Source: Verrucomicrobiia bacterium (GTDB lineage: Bacteria; Verrucomicrobiota; Verrucomicrobiia; Verrucomicrobiales; DEV007). Taken from it: 38,996 bases of DNA. Shown here piece by piece: positions 1 through 10,273 of the stretch (position 1 is the stretch's first letter; every line of letters starts with the position of its first letter). The stretch spans positions 1 to 38,996 of the forward strand of contig JAUIGD010000012.1 in NCBI GenBank assembly GCA_030430255.1. The letters run 5' to 3'. The notes beneath the pieces were generated by a model that saw nothing but the letters and a program-made list of their open reading frames with translations, was not told where the DNA came from and ran no database searches. The position numbers and the translations under genes were made by a program.

Positions 1-438
1 CAAGAGAGCTTTTTCGGGCATCCGGTGCATGACCTTTCTGATCAATCAGACCCTGAAGAAGAGGGCCGGGCGCTGTTCCGGCTGCTGACAGGCTGTGGTG
101 CGAAATACCCCACAGAACCCGATTTCCCGCCCCCCCAGCGATGCCCCCGTTCCCATTGACCGTTGCCGGGAACGCCGTGACATACGGAAAGCTCGCCGCC
201 GTCGAGGCGAAACTCCCGCCCTCTGCATCCCAACGCCCGACGACCGCGGGGTCACTCAATACCACGGCCGCCGCAGAGGAACCCGGGAGAATGCACGCCA
301 GACCGAGGAAAAGAAGAATTCGCTTCATCGGGGTCGATCATCCCCGACCGCTGCGGGCAGTCAAGCGCGGACGGATCGGGAGTTCGGGAGAAATGGCGGT
401 CGTTTGGAGTAAGTAGAGGAGCATACCTCCAGATCACC

Positions 439-1872
439 ATGAACCCACCTTCCCGCCGCCAGTTCCTCCTCCACACCGGCCACGGTATGGGCGCCGCCGC
501 CCTCAGCTCGCTCTGGGCGCCCGGGATCGTCGGCGACGCGGCGGCCAATGCCCCGGATGTCCGCGGCTTCCCCAACTTCGCGCCGAAGGCGAAGCGCGCC
601 ATCTACCTGTTTTTCTCCGGCGGCCCGTCGCACATCGACACCTTCGACTACAAGCCTGCCCTGCGCGACATCCACGGCCAGGAGCTGCCCGACTCGGTGC
701 GCAACGGCCAGCGCATCACCGGGATGACCAGCGGGCAGAAGTCCTTCCCGTGCGTCGCGCCGATGTTCGAGTTCGAGCGGTTCGGGGAACATGGCACGTG
801 GGTCAACAAGGACATCCTCCCGCACACCGCCGGCATCGTCGACGACATCACCATCGTGAAGTCGATGAACACCGAGGCCATCAACCACGACCCGGCGATC
901 ACCTTCATCAACACCGGCGCCCAACAGCAGGGCAAAGCCTCGCTCGGCGCCTGGCTCAGCTACGGCCTCGGCAGCGCCAACGCCAACATGCCCGCCTACG
1001 TGGTGATGATCTCGCGCGGCAAGGGCAACCTGCAGGCGCTCTACGACCGCCTCTGGGGCAGCGGCTTCCTGCCCTCCAAGCATCAGGGTGTGAAGTTCCG
1101 ATCCGGGGACGAGCCGGTGCTCTTCCTCAACAACCCCGCCGGCATCGACCGCCAGGCGCGCCGCGGCATGCTCGACGGGCTCGCCGAGCTCAACGGCGGC
1201 ACCTACGAAAAGTTCAACGACCCCGAGACCCAATCGCGCATCGCCCAATACGAGATGGCGTTCCGCATGCAGGCCGAGGTGCCCGACCTCACCGATATCT
1301 CCTCCGAGCCGGAGTCGGTCAAATCCCTCTACGGTCCCGACGTCGAGCGCCCGGGCTCGTTCGCGCGCAACTGCCTGCTCGCCCGCCGCATGGCCGAGCG
1401 CGGCGTGCGCTTCATCCAGCTCTTCCACCGCGGCTGGGACCAACACGGCAACCTCCCGAAGCAGCTCTCCGGACAGTGCAAGGACATCGACCAGCCCTGT
1501 GCCGGCCTCATCAAAGATCTCAAGCTCCGCGGCCTCTTCGACGACACCTTGGTCATCTGTGGCGGCGAGTTCGGCCGCACGATCTACTCGCAAGGCAACC
1601 TGTCGAAGGACAACCACGGGCGCGACCACCACGGGCGTTGCTTCACCACCTGGCTGGCCGGCGCCGGCATCAAGCGCGGCTTCGAGTTCGGGCAAACCGA
1701 CGACCACTGCTACAACATCGTCAAAGACCCGGTCCACATCCGCGACCTGAACGCCACCATCCTCCACCAGCTCGGCATCGACCACGAGCAGCTCACCTTC
1801 CGCTACCAGGGGCTCGACGAGCGCCTCACCGGCGTCGAGGAGGCGCGGGTCGTGAAGGAGATCCTCGCCTGA
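439..1872 (+). CDS. DUF1501 domain-containing protein (sulfatase-like fold), Tat-type signal
   Basis: 477-aa ORF; N-terminal [25 protein letters not shown] twin-arginine signal; [16 protein letters not shown] and GGEFGRT...[21 protein letters not shown] motifs typical of DUF1501. Confidence 0.95.
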   Translation: MNPPSRRQFLLHTGHGMGAAALSSLWAPGIVGDAAANAPDVRGFPNFAPKAKRAIYLFFSGGPSHIDTFDYKPALRDIHGQELPDSVRNGQRITGMTSGQKSFPCVAPMFEFERFGEHGTWVNKDILPHTAGIVDDITIVKSMNTEAINHDPAITFINTGAQQQGKASLGAWLSYGLGSANANMPAYVVMISRGKGNLQALYDRLWGSGFLPSKHQGVKFRSGDEPVLFLNNPAGIDRQARRGMLDGLAELNGGTYEKFNDPETQSRIAQYEMAFRMQAEVPDLTDISSEPESVKSLYGPDVERPGSFARNCLLARRMAERGVRFIQLFHRGWDQHGNLPKQLSGQCKDIDQPCAGLIKDLKLRGLFDDTLVICGGEFGRTIYSQGNLSKDNHGRDHHGRCFTTWLAGAGIKRGFEFGQTDDHCYNIVKDPVHIRDLNATILHQLGIDHEQLTFRYQGLDERLTGVEEARVVKEILA

Positions 1873-1911
1873 GCCCCGTCGAGGCCCGGCGTCGTTGCGG
1901 CACCACCACAC

Positions 1912-1944
1912 GCCCCCTCCCAATCCTGAGAATCCTGAGGGGGC
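1912..1944. terminator. Hairpin between convergent genes, possible bidirectional terminator
   Basis: Perfect 8-bp stem GCCCCCTC/GAGGGGGC with a 17-nt loop between convergent CDSs ending at 1872 (+) and 2072 (-); no clear U tract. Confidence 0.3.
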
Positions 1945-2071
1945 CGCCTGCGCCTTCACCCGCCTGGCCCGGAGGCGGTCGGAGTTCTCGGCGAAAGCGC
2001 CATCCCTTCGGTTGGTGCTGGAGGGCGAACTCCGTCTCCGCCGTGACTGGCGAAGAGGCGCGCCCCCACCT

Positions 2072-3547
2072 TCAGCGCCCTGCCACCTTGGTGGTCAGAT
2101 TCTCCAGCAGCTCGGCTTTGGCTTTGCCGCCGTTGCGCTCGACCGCGTAGAAGCGCACGTTGCCGAGGTAGTCCCCGACCACCAGCCGCGCCCCGTCGTG
2201 GGTGAAGACCGCGGCGGTCGGCATGTCCTCGAAGTCCTCCAACGCCCCCTCGCCGTTGGTGTCGGAACGCAGCAGGCGCACCGTGCCGTCGCGCCCCGCC
2301 GTGACCATCGCCCCCTCCTTGCTGTAATCGACGCTCAGCACCCCCGGCGCATCCGCCTTCGGGTCGACGCTGCGCCGGTCGGGATCGCCGCCGCCGCGGT
2401 GCGGGGTGGAGTTGCGCACCGGGAACCCCTCCTCCATCTCCCAGAGCACCAGCTTGCCGTCCTCACCGGCGCTGGCCAAGGTCGTGCCGTCCGGGCGCCA
2501 GGCGAGATCGGTGACGCGCGCCTTGTGGTCGGCAAGGGTGAACACGATGCTGCCGCTGACCGGGTCCCAGGTGTGGATGCCGCCGTTGCGGTCGCCGCTG
2601 GCCACACTGCGACCGTCGGGGCTGAACGCCACCGCCGTCACCCAATCGGTGTGCTTCTTGATCCGGTGCCGCAGCTCACCCGACGCGACCTCATAGATCT
2701 TGAGCAGCTTGTCGCTGCCGCCGAGGGCCACGTAGCGCCGGTCGGCGCTGATGTCCGCGGCGAGCACCGCATCGATCTCGTCCGCGCCGAACTCGGCCAG
2801 CCGCTCGGCGGTCTCGACCTCGAACAGCACCACCGCCCCCGAATGGGCGCCGCGCCCGCCCGCAGCTAACAAAATTTTGCCGTCACGGGAGAACCGCAAG
2901 ACGTGCGGCGTCCGCTCGGGGAAGGGCAGCGCGCCGAGGAACTCGAGCGTCTCGGTGTGGTAGAGCAAGATCGCCTCGTGCCCGGAGGCGGCGACCAGCG
3001 GCGCCCACGGGCTGGCCGCCAGCGCGATCACGGGATGCGCGTGGGCGACGGCGGGGGCGGCGTCCGGCGAAAGTTCGGGCGGCATCGGCGGCGGGCCCTC
3101 CGGCCGCGTGTTGGCGGCGTCGGCATCGACGGCCAGGTCGGCACCGGCCGGCCTCGCCTCCGCGGCGCCGGACGACTCCGGCAGGCCGCCGGCGATCCAC
3201 TCCCGCACCAGCGCCAGCTGCGGTTCGGGCAGCGGGTCGCGCTTCGGTGGCATCGTCTCGGCCTCCCCCGAGTGCGCCATCGACTGATACAGGATGCTGC
3301 CGTCCGGCGAGCCGCGCCGGACGATCTCGCCCGCGCTGCCCCCGGCGATCACCCCGGCATAGGTCGTGAGGTCGATATCGGCCTTCTTCTTGTCCGGGTT
3401 GTGGCACTTGAAGCACGCCTCTTTGAAGATCGGGCGGACGTCGTCGCGGTAGGTGGGCACCGCCCGCCCCTGGCCGAGCGAACCGATGGAGAGCGCGGCG
3501 GCGGCAAGGGCGACGGCGCGGGGCTTCGGGGAGGGGCAGGTCGGCAT
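2072..3547 (-). CDS. Planctomycete-type cytochrome c domain (CFKCH) fused to WD40 beta-propeller
   Basis: Start taken at ATG 3547 (MPTCPSPKPRAVALAAAALSIGSLGQG signal peptide); VRPIFKEACFKCHNPDKKKADIDLTTYAGVIAGG PSCyt1-like motif; WD40 repeats such as HTDWVTAVAFSPDGRSVASGDRNGGIHTWD. The longer ORF start to 4708 is spurious. Confidence 0.9.
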   Translation of the reverse strand: MPTCPSPKPRAVALAAAALSIGSLGQGRAVPTYRDDVRPIFKEACFKCHNPDKKKADIDLTTYAGVIAGGSAGEIVRRGSPDGSILYQSMAHSGEAETMPPKRDPLPEPQLALVREWIAGGLPESSGAAEARPAGADLAVDADAANTRPEGPPPMPPELSPDAAPAVAHAHPVIALAASPWAPLVAASGHEAILLYHTETLEFLGALPFPERTPHVLRFSRDGKILLAAGGRGAHSGAVVLFEVETAERLAEFGADEIDAVLAADISADRRYVALGGSDKLLKIYEVASGELRHRIKKHTDWVTAVAFSPDGRSVASGDRNGGIHTWDPVSGSIVFTLADHKARVTDLAWRPDGTTLASAGEDGKLVLWEMEEGFPVRNSTPHRGGGDPDRRSVDPKADAPGVLSVDYSKEGAMVTAGRDGTVRLLRSDTNGEGALEDFEDMPTAAVFTHDGARLVVGDYLGNVRFYAVERNGGKAKAELLENLTTKVAGR

Positions 3548-3591
3548 CGTGCAAGCAAATGTCCGCCGGACGGGGAATTCAACGCCCGGCG

Positions 3592-4506
3592 CTACCCGAT
3601 CGCCTCGCGCAGCCGCCCCAGCCATTCCGGCACCGCTCGGAACGGGTCTTCGGCGGCCTCGTACTCCAGCGCCACGAAACCCCGGTAGCTCGCCTCGCGC
3701 AGGATGCCCACCACCCGCTCCAGATCCACCGGCTCGGGCTCTCCGCCCCCCGGTTTCATCTCCACTTTGAGCTGCACGTTCACCGCGTACGGCGCCACTT
3801 TGGCCAAATCGCCATACGGGTCTGCGGTGTGGAAGTTTCCGGTGTCGAGGCTCACCCCGAACCACGGCGACTCCACCGCCTCGATGATCGCCAGCATCCC
3901 GTCCGCCCCCGCGACGATCCCGCCGTGGTTCTCGAGCCCGAGGAACACCCCGCGCTCCCCGGCGTGATCGCAACACTCCTGCAGGGCGGCGACGCAGCGC
4001 GCCCGCGCGGCGCCCTCGTCGGCCGCACCGGCCGACCCGGCGAAGACGCGCACATGCGGCGCCCCGAGCAACGCCGCCTTGTCGATCCAGCGCTTCACCT
4101 CCGCGATCTCCCGCTCGCGCGCCACGCCCTCGGGCAGGGCGAAGTTGTTGCCCACGGCCGTGCCGCTGATCGCCACGCCGCGCAGGAACGCGTGCCGACG
4201 CAGCTGCCGCAGATGGTCGTCCGGCGCTCCCGGCGGGAAGAAATAGGACGTCAGCTCGGCCCCGTCGCAGCCATGCTCGGCGCACAGGTCGATGAACTCG
4301 CGCATGTCGATCACCCTGCCGGCCACCCGTTGCCGCTCCCCCTTCATCCACGCGAAGTGCTTGCGGAACGAATAGGCGGCCAGGCTCAGCTTCATCTTCG
4401 CGCCCCCGGTCCGGGCGAAGGGCACGATCGCCGGCAGTTCGGCCCGGCCCGACAGGAGGCCCGCCCCGACGACGGAGGCGGCTCGGAGGAATTGGCGACG
4501 CGTCAT
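3592..4506 (-). CDS. Sugar phosphate isomerase/epimerase family (xylose isomerase-like TIM barrel), Tat signal
   Basis: 304-aa ORF; MTRRQFLRAASVVGAGLLSG Tat signal; GLENHGGIVAG, FGVSLDTGNFH, GFVALEYE motifs of AP_endonuc_2/xylose-isomerase-like TIM barrels. Confidence 0.9.
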   Translation of the reverse strand: MTRRQFLRAASVVGAGLLSGRAELPAIVPFARTGGAKMKLSLAAYSFRKHFAWMKGERQRVAGRVIDMREFIDLCAEHGCDGAELTSYFFPPGAPDDHLRQLRRHAFLRGVAISGTAVGNNFALPEGVAREREIAEVKRWIDKAALLGAPHVRVFAGSAGAADEGAARARCVAALQECCDHAGERGVFLGLENHGGIVAGADGMLAIIEAVESPWFGVSLDTGNFHTADPYGDLAKVAPYAVNVQLKVEMKPGGGEPEPVDLERVVGILREASYRGFVALEYEAAEDPFRAVPEWLGRLREAIG

Positions 4507-4576
4507 GACTCCTGAAGCAAAGCCGATCGCCGGGGGGATGCCCAGCGCAAATCGGCCAGCAACCCGAGGCTAGGGC

Positions 4577-4968
4577 GAATGGCGCTCGGTTGAGCCGGGT
4601 TCTCGGCGGTTTGGGTCGAGGACGGAACCGATGCTCGCTCCGGGAGATCCTCGTGGGTGCCGCCGTTTTAGCCGTGCGCGGTACAGCCCTTCGGAGTCGA
4701 GTTCCCAACCGGGGACGCGGTGGGATCGTTCGACACGATTGGCTCCGGAGACGCGGACCGCGGTGAGAGGCCCTTCGCGTTGCTCAGGGTGACAGCTGCG
4801 CGGAGTTGAGGGCAGTCAGGGCGGTGTGAGGGGATGGCCACCAGCCCTTCCGAGGAAGTGTTGTGTCATCCTGACAAGCGTAGCGCCGGAAGGATCCCGC
4901 CATGAAACCAGCGGGTCGAGCCCCGGGGCTGCCACCCGTCGATGCCTTTCCTTAACCAAGCGCCATTC
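4577..4968. repeat. MITE-like element copy A (inverted relative to copies at 21.8-22.5 kb)
   Basis: Bounded by 15-bp terminal inverted repeats GAATGGCGCTCGGTT (4577-4591) and AACCAAGCGCCATTC (4954-4968), one mismatch; the interior is clearly similar on the opposite strand to 21818-22500. Confidence 0.75.
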
Positions 4969-4970
4969 CG

Positions 4971-5156
4971 GCTAGCCCGGATCGATCACCACATCCGCAG
5001 GCGAGGCGCCGCCGATCGTTGATGCTGAGTAGGCGGCGGCTGGGATCGGCGAAGCGGCTGGGTAGACACCCTGCCCGAGCCGTTCCCAACGGCAACACCC
5101 TCAGCATCAACGAAGGCAAGCCGCAGCCCGGAGCTTGGTGATCGATCCGGGCTAGC
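4971..5156. repeat. 186-bp palindromic element with 21-bp perfect terminal inverted repeats
   Basis: GCTAGCCCGGATCGATCACCA (4971-4991) is the exact reverse complement of TGGTGATCGATCCGGGCTAGC (5136-5156); inner arms CGTTGATGCTGAG (5017-5029) / CTCAGCATCAACG (5100-5112) are also exact. Confidence 0.85.
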
Positions 5157-5326
5157 TAGGTGTGTTTGAAAACGGATCGTGAGTGCGCCAGCGAGAGGTT
5201 TTTGCCGAAGGCGAGACGGGGCGAGGCAGCGGGTGAACTCCCGCGGTCGAGCCACAACGCAGCGTGCGGCAGCACTTCTCCCCCCTCATATTTTGGCGCC
5301 GCGAGGCATATCCAAACACGCCCTAG
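5156..5326. mobile_element. IS5-like MITE candidate flanked by CTAG
   Basis: CTAG-GTGTGTTTG (5156-5168) and CAAACACGCC-CTAG (5313-5326): imperfect terminal inverted repeats with CTAG flanks on both sides, consistent with a YTAR-type target duplication; no transposase ORF inside. Confidence 0.6.
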
Positions 5327-5386
5327 TCTTCGATCCTGCAAAATAAGCAGCACCCGGGCGGGCGCAGATCCCTCGAGTTGATGCGC

Positions 5387-5746
5387 CTACCGGATCTCCA
5401 GCAGCTCGATCTCGAAGTGCAGGGTCTCGTAGGGCGGGATGACGTCGCCGAAGCCCTCCTCGCCGTAGGCCAGATCGTGTGGGATCACGAATTGATACCG
5501 CGCGCCGGGAGCCATCAGCTGGACGCCCTCCGTCCATCCGGCGATGACGCCTGAGAGCGGGAAGCTGGCCGGTTGGCCGCGCTCGACTGAGCTGTCGAAG
5601 ACCTCGCCGTTCTCAAAGCAGCCGGTGTAGTGGACGGTCACCACGCTGTTGGCCGACGGCCCGTCCCCCTCGCCCTCGCTGAGGGCGCGGAACTGGAGCC
5701 CGCTGGCGGTGGTTTGATACGGGAGGTCGGAATCGGTGAGCGGCAT
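5387..5746 (-). CDS. FKBP-type peptidyl-prolyl cis-trans isomerase
   Basis: 119 aa from ATG 5746; VTVHYTGCFENGEVFDSSVERGQPASFPLSGVIAGWTEGVQLMAPGARYQFVIPHDLAYGE...IPPYETLHFEIELLEI is the FKBP core. Confidence 0.95.
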   Translation of the reverse strand: MPLTDSDLPYQTTASGLQFRALSEGEGDGPSANSVVTVHYTGCFENGEVFDSSVERGQPASFPLSGVIAGWTEGVQLMAPGARYQFVIPHDLAYGEEGFGDVIPPYETLHFEIELLEIR

Positions 5747-5822
5747 GATTTGGAACTGGAGCCTACACAGGGCATCCGCAGGCGCGAGAGGAAGCTGGCA
5801 AAAAGTCCCGCCCCCCAGGGGC

Positions 5823-8800
5823 TCACAGTCCGCCGACGACCGTCGCCCGGCCCGGCGATCCGGGGACATCGACGAGCTCGATCTTCAGTCCGCCTTGGCT
5901 GCGCGAGGCGCGGTCGACCAGCACCACCACCTCGTGCCTCCCGACCTCGAGGGTCGCGCGCGTGTCTGACTTGGCGGCGACCATCGCCCCGCCGAGCAGC
6001 ACCTGCAGCCCTTGAGGGTTGTCGATCCGGAAACCGATCTCGCCGGCGGCGCTGACCTCGATCTCGAATTTGGCGAAGCTGAGGTCGTTGCTGAAGCCCT
6101 TGTTGACGCCCATCGCCGCGAGGGGGAGCTCGCCGGCGACCGTGCTGTAGGCGGCGTTCCACGGCCACCCCCGATCGGCGCCGAGCATCGCCTGGGTGCC
6201 CACCCGGCGGATCTGATGGCTCACCTCGTCGTTGTAGGGGAGCACCCGCCAGCGCCTGACGGTGCGTCCAGCGGGGACTTTGTAGGCGCCCTCTTTGCCC
6301 AGCTCCGAGAGGAAGCGCACGAGATCGACCAGTTCGTCGCGCCGCAGCCCCGCCGTCAGCCCGGCCGGCATGAGCGACACCGGGGCGATCTCCTTCTTGG
6401 CGATGTTGGCCACCGGCACGGTCGATTCGCTGCCATCGACGGCGCGCAGGACGAGCTCCCGGTCGGTCTCCCGCACGAGCGTGCCGGTCACCACGCCGCC
6501 ATTCTTCTGGGTCACCACGGTGGTGTGGTAGCCCTCCTTGATCTTCTTGGCCGGCTCCAGCAGCGAGTCGACGATGTAATCGACCGGCGCGCTCGAGCCG
6601 ATGCTCACCAAGTCTGGGCCGATCAGCCCCCCGCCGCCACCGATGGCGTGGCAGGTCTGACAGAGCAGCGCCCCTCGCCGGTAGATCTCCTCGCCGCGCG
6701 CCGGGTCGCCCGCCCTCGCCACGTCGGCGACGAACGCCGCCATCTCCTCAGCGCTCAGCCCACGCGCGATCGGTTGCAGGCCGCCCGCTTCGGTCAACGC
6801 GGAGACCAGGCCCGCGGTCTCGCCGCCGCTCTGCCCCGCCAACTTCACCCCCGCCGTGGCGACCGCCGGTGCCAGCTCCGTCCCCGACAGCGCCTTCGCC
6901 AGCGCGGCCGGACCGTCCTTGTGCGCGAGGAAGGCGCCGAACAAGGCGTCCACCGCGTCGCCGTCCTCGGCGTCCGCCAACACCGCCGCCGCCAGCTTCG
7001 CCCCGCGCCCGCGATCGCTCGCCGCGACCCCAGCCGCCCCCGCCGCTCGGGCCGCGATGCCACGCCCTCTGTCGCCCGCAAGCCCGGCCAAGGCATCGCG
7101 CGCGGATCCATCACCGTAGGCGGCCAGCGCTTCGGCGCCGACCGCAAACCGGTCGCTCTCAGCGAGCCAGCCGGCCAGCGCTCCCCGAGCCTCCTCGAGC
7201 TTCCAGGTGCCCGCGAGCCGGGCGGCGGCAGCGTCGCCCGCGTCGATCTGTTCCAACAACACCTCCCCGCGGAGATCGGCGGGGCGGGCGTTCCGCTCGC
7301 GCGCCGCCCGCAGCAGCTGCCCGAGGGCGAACTGGCGCTCGGCTGCGTCGCGGCCGTCCCCCAGCGCGGCGGCGTAGAGGGCGTCGAGGTCGGCGCCGCC
7401 CGCGACATCGCCGAACAGCGCCGCCAGCTCGCGGAAGGGCTCCCCTTCCGCCCCCGCAAGCTGCCCGCGCAGGAAGCGCAGCGCCCCGGGCTTCTCGATC
7501 GCCTTGAGGCAGAAGTTCAAGGCGTCGCCGCGGCCGGCGAAATCGAGCTCCCCGGACTCCAGCGCCGGCAGCCAATCGGCCTCCAGCTCCCGCGCGGCGA
7601 GCCACAGCGCGAAGTCGAGGTTGGTGTCGATCGCCGAGCCGAACACCGGCAGGATCGCTCGGAACGAAGTGAGGCCGCCGACCTGCCGCAGCGCGCCCAC
7701 CGCCTCCAGCCGCACCTGCGGGTGCGGGTCCATCGCCGCCTCCGCTAGCAAGCCGGCGGAATCATCGAGCCGGCCGTGCCAGTGGTAGAGCACGCGCACG
7801 GCCGCGGCGCGCAAGCGGTGGTCGTCGCCGCCCAGCAGTTCCCGGAGCAAGGCTTCGTCGAGCGAACCGACCCCCTGGTTCGCCCACAGGATCTCCAATT
7901 TGTCTTCCCCGCGCAGGCCGGGCTCCGCCTTGAGCTTCGCCAGCTCCGCCAGCACCGCGCCACGCTCGCGATTGCGGAGCTCCCGCTTGGCGGCGTGCCG
8001 CACCGCGCCCTCTGGCGAACGCAGTTGTGCCACGACGGCCGGCAGCCCCGCACCCACGACCTCCGGGCGCTTGGCGAGCGGACGCCCTTTATACGTCACC
8101 CGCCAGATCCGCCCGTGTTCGTGATCGCGGCGCGGGTCGCGGAAATCGACCTCGCCGTGCTGGATGATCGGGTTGTACCAGTCGGCGATGTAGAGCGCGC
8201 CATCCGGCCCGACTTTGACATCGACCGGCCGGAACGCGCCGTGCGTGGTGCGGATCAGATCCGGCGCCTGGCGCGACACGTAGCCGCTGCCGCTCTCGCT
8301 GACCACGAACCGGTTCACGCGGTGGCCGCGGAAATCGTTGGTGATCAGGTTCCCCTGCCACTCCTCCGGAAAGTGGCTCGAGTAGACCACCTCCAGCCCG
8401 CACTGCTTCGGCTGCCCGGGGTTGAGCCCGCGGAGGATCTTTTTGGCGTTGTGCGCGGTGAAGAACACCGCGCCTGGGAAGACGTAGTTGATGCCCTCGC
8501 CGAAGGCGCCATCGGTGGCGAAGCTCTGCCCGTAGCGGTCGAAGGCGTGCCCCCAACTGTTGACGAACCCGCGGGCGAACACCTCGAGCTCGGCGGTCTC
8601 CGGGCGGAAGTGCCAGATCCCGCCGGCGAGCAGGCGGCGCAGCCCGTGCGGCGTCTCGACGTGCGAGTGGATATAGATCGACTGGTTGAAGTAGAGCATC
8701 CCGTCCGGCCCGCCGCGGAACGCGTGGATGATGTGGTGGGTGTCTTCGGTGCCGAAGCCGCTCAGCACGACGCGCCGCTCGTCGGCCTCCAGGTCGCCGT

Positions 8801-9233
8801 CGGTATCCTTCAGGAACAGCATCTCGGTCGAGTTCGCGACGTAGGCGCCGCCGTCGCCGGGCATCACGCCGGTCGGGATGAGGAGGTCCTCCGCGAACAC
8901 GGTCGATTTGTCCGCCGCTCCGTCGCCGTCGGTGTCCTCCAACACCACCACCTGATCGTCGGAGCGTTCGCCCGGCTTGATGTGCGGGTAGAGCCGCGAG
9001 CTGACGACCCAGAGCCGCCCCTGCTCGTCCCAGTTCATCCCCACCGGCTTGGCGATGAGCGGGTCGGCGGCGAACAGGTTGATCTCCAGACCTTCGTCGA
9101 GGACGAAGGTCGCCATCTGCTCAGCCGGGTCGGGCTTCGGGATCGCGTCGGGAGGGAGGTCGTTCTGGGCCGGGAGCCGACCGGCGAGGAGGGCGGCCAC
9201 GACGGCGGACAAAGCGAGGCGGGGAGTTTTCAT
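5823..9233 (-). CDS. PVC-type haem-binding CxxCH protein / putative membrane-bound dehydrogenase, with HEAT-like middle region
   Basis: 1136 aa from ATG 9233, signal peptide MKTPRLALSAVVAALLAGRLPAQ; NHL/glucose-dehydrogenase-like N-terminal propeller (VGMNWDEQGRLWVV, VVVLEDTDGDGAADKSTVFAEDL); C-terminal GEEIYRRGALLCQTCHAIGGGGGLIGPDL. Confidence 0.93.
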   Translation of the reverse strand: MKTPRLALSAVVAALLAGRLPAQNDLPPDAIPKPDPAEQMATFVLDEGLEINLFAADPLIAKPVGMNWDEQGRLWVVSSRLYPHIKPGERSDDQVVVLEDTDGDGAADKSTVFAEDLLIPTGVMPGDGGAYVANSTEMLFLKDTDGDLEADERRVVLSGFGTEDTHHIIHAFRGGPDGMLYFNQSIYIHSHVETPHGLRRLLAGGIWHFRPETAELEVFARGFVNSWGHAFDRYGQSFATDGAFGEGINYVFPGAVFFTAHNAKKILRGLNPGQPKQCGLEVVYSSHFPEEWQGNLITNDFRGHRVNRFVVSESGSGYVSRQAPDLIRTTHGAFRPVDVKVGPDGALYIADWYNPIIQHGEVDFRDPRRDHEHGRIWRVTYKGRPLAKRPEVVGAGLPAVVAQLRSPEGAVRHAAKRELRNRERGAVLAELAKLKAEPGLRGEDKLEILWANQGVGSLDEALLRELLGGDDHRLRAAAVRVLYHWHGRLDDSAGLLAEAAMDPHPQVRLEAVGALRQVGGLTSFRAILPVFGSAIDTNLDFALWLAARELEADWLPALESGELDFAGRGDALNFCLKAIEKPGALRFLRGQLAGAEGEPFRELAALFGDVAGGADLDALYAAALGDGRDAAERQFALGQLLRAARERNARPADLRGEVLLEQIDAGDAAAARLAGTWKLEEARGALAGWLAESDRFAVGAEALAAYGDGSARDALAGLAGDRGRGIAARAAGAAGVAASDRGRGAKLAAAVLADAEDGDAVDALFGAFLAHKDGPAALAKALSGTELAPAVATAGVKLAGQSGGETAGLVSALTEAGGLQPIARGLSAEEMAAFVADVARAGDPARGEEIYRRGALLCQTCHAIGGGGGLIGPDLVSIGSSAPVDYIVDSLLEPAKKIKEGYHTTVVTQKNGGVVTGTLVRETDRELVLRAVDGSESTVPVANIAKKEIAPVSLMPAGLTAGLRRDELVDLVRFLSELGKEGAYKVPAGRTVRRWRVLPYNDEVSHQIRRVGTQAMLGADRGWPWNAAYSTVAGELPLAAMGVNKGFSNDLSFAKFEIEVSAAGEIGFRIDNPQGLQVLLGGAMVAAKSDTRATLEVGRHEVVVLVDRASRSQGGLKIELVDVPGSPGRATVVGGL

Positions 9234-9280
9234 GCGGAGATCAACGGGGTTGCGAGTCGGGAAGGCGGGCGGGGGGGCGC

Positions 9281-10186
9281 TCAGCGGGCCGCCAACTCCG
9301 AAGCGAGGGCGTGGATCGCGGCGTCCTGCGCCTCGACGAGCGGGGTGAACTCGGCGATCTCCGCCGCGTTCTGCCCCTGCTCGTGCTTGCGGAAGCCGCG
9401 CAGATAGGTCTCGTTCTGCGGTCTCCAGCCGTTGAAGAACAACCGGTTCTTCTCGACCACCAAGCCCCGCAGGCGCTCGAAGTCCTCGCTGAGCGATGGG
9501 GCGGGCGGGATGCCGAACCCCGCCGCGAAGGCGGGCGCGATCGCGGCGTAGCCCGCCTCGGTGAAGTGGACGCCGTTGTCGGTCAGCGCGCCGGCTGCGG
9601 CGACCTGTTCCGTCAGCGCCCCGAACAGGTCGACGAACCCGTAGCCCTCGCGCTCGGCGAGCTTCGCGATCGCATCGCGGTAGACCGCCAGTCGGGCGTT
9701 CTGCGCCGCCATGTCCGGCAGCGGCGCCCCGAGCGTCTCGCAGGGCGGCGGCGAGATCAGGCAGATGCGCGCGCCCAGCCCGGCCACCATGTCGAGCAGC
9801 CGCTCGTAGCCCTTCTCGAACTCCGCCAGGCCCGCCTCTCCGGAGAACGCCGCGTTGCCCCCGTAGCAGGCCAACACCACCGTCGGCGCCACGCGTTCGA
9901 GGTTCGCCTTCAAGCGGTCGAAGCCCTCCTGCGGCGGACCGAAGTAGGACCGCGCGTGGCAATCGACCGTATCTCCGCTCCAGCCCATGTTGCGCACCGT
10001 CACCTTCTTGCCCGCCAAGCCCACCGCAAGCCGGGCCTCGAGGTGCCCGTAGCCCCCTTCGCGTTCGAAGAAGGTGTTGCCCAGCAGGACGATCCGGTCG
10101 CCGTCCTCGAACTCGAACGGGGCGGCGGGCGAGACGGTGGCGAGCGCTGCCACCACGGAGGTGACGGCGAGGGTGAGGGTTCGCAT
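9281..10186 (-). CDS. SGNH/GDSL hydrolase family protein
   Basis: 301 aa from ATG 10186 with signal peptide; IVLLGNTFFEREGGYG, RNMGWSGDT, VVLACYGGNAAF, DNGVHFTEAGYAAIA block pattern. Confidence 0.88.
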   Translation of the reverse strand: MRTLTLAVTSVVAALATVSPAAPFEFEDGDRIVLLGNTFFEREGGYGHLEARLAVGLAGKKVTVRNMGWSGDTVDCHARSYFGPPQEGFDRLKANLERVAPTVVLACYGGNAAFSGEAGLAEFEKGYERLLDMVAGLGARICLISPPPCETLGAPLPDMAAQNARLAVYRDAIAKLAEREGYGFVDLFGALTEQVAAAGALTDNGVHFTEAGYAAIAPAFAAGFGIPPAPSLSEDFERLRGLVVEKNRLFFNGWRPQNETYLRGFRKHEQGQNAAEIAEFTPLVEAQDAAIHALASELAAR

Positions 10187-10273
10187 AGCGCGGGTATATC
10201 GCCCCGGCGCGGGGCGGTCAACCGCGAGCTTCCGCCCTGCCGTCGCCCTGCCGGGAATCGCCACCGAGAAAGG

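Noticed and set aside
42-416. Small ORFs in the left-edge region before the DUF1501 gene
   Set aside because: Several overlapping frames, none with recognisable motifs; the region may be intergenic or the remains of a gene beyond the edge
361-1959. 532-aa antisense ORF across the DUF1501 gene
   Set aside because: Long antisense ORFs arise from GC-rich third positions; composition is Ala/Val/Gly/Glu/Arg artefact-like with no recognisable motif, while the + strand gene is clear
3548-4708. Upstream extension of the 2072 ORF to 4708 (878 aa)
   Set aside because: The extension is out-of-frame translation of the TIM-barrel gene and intergenic DNA; a signal peptide starts at 3547
9234-9962. Extension of the CxxCH ORF to 9962 (1379 aa)
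   Set aside because: It is the wrong frame of the SGNH hydrolase gene; a clear signal peptide begins at 9233
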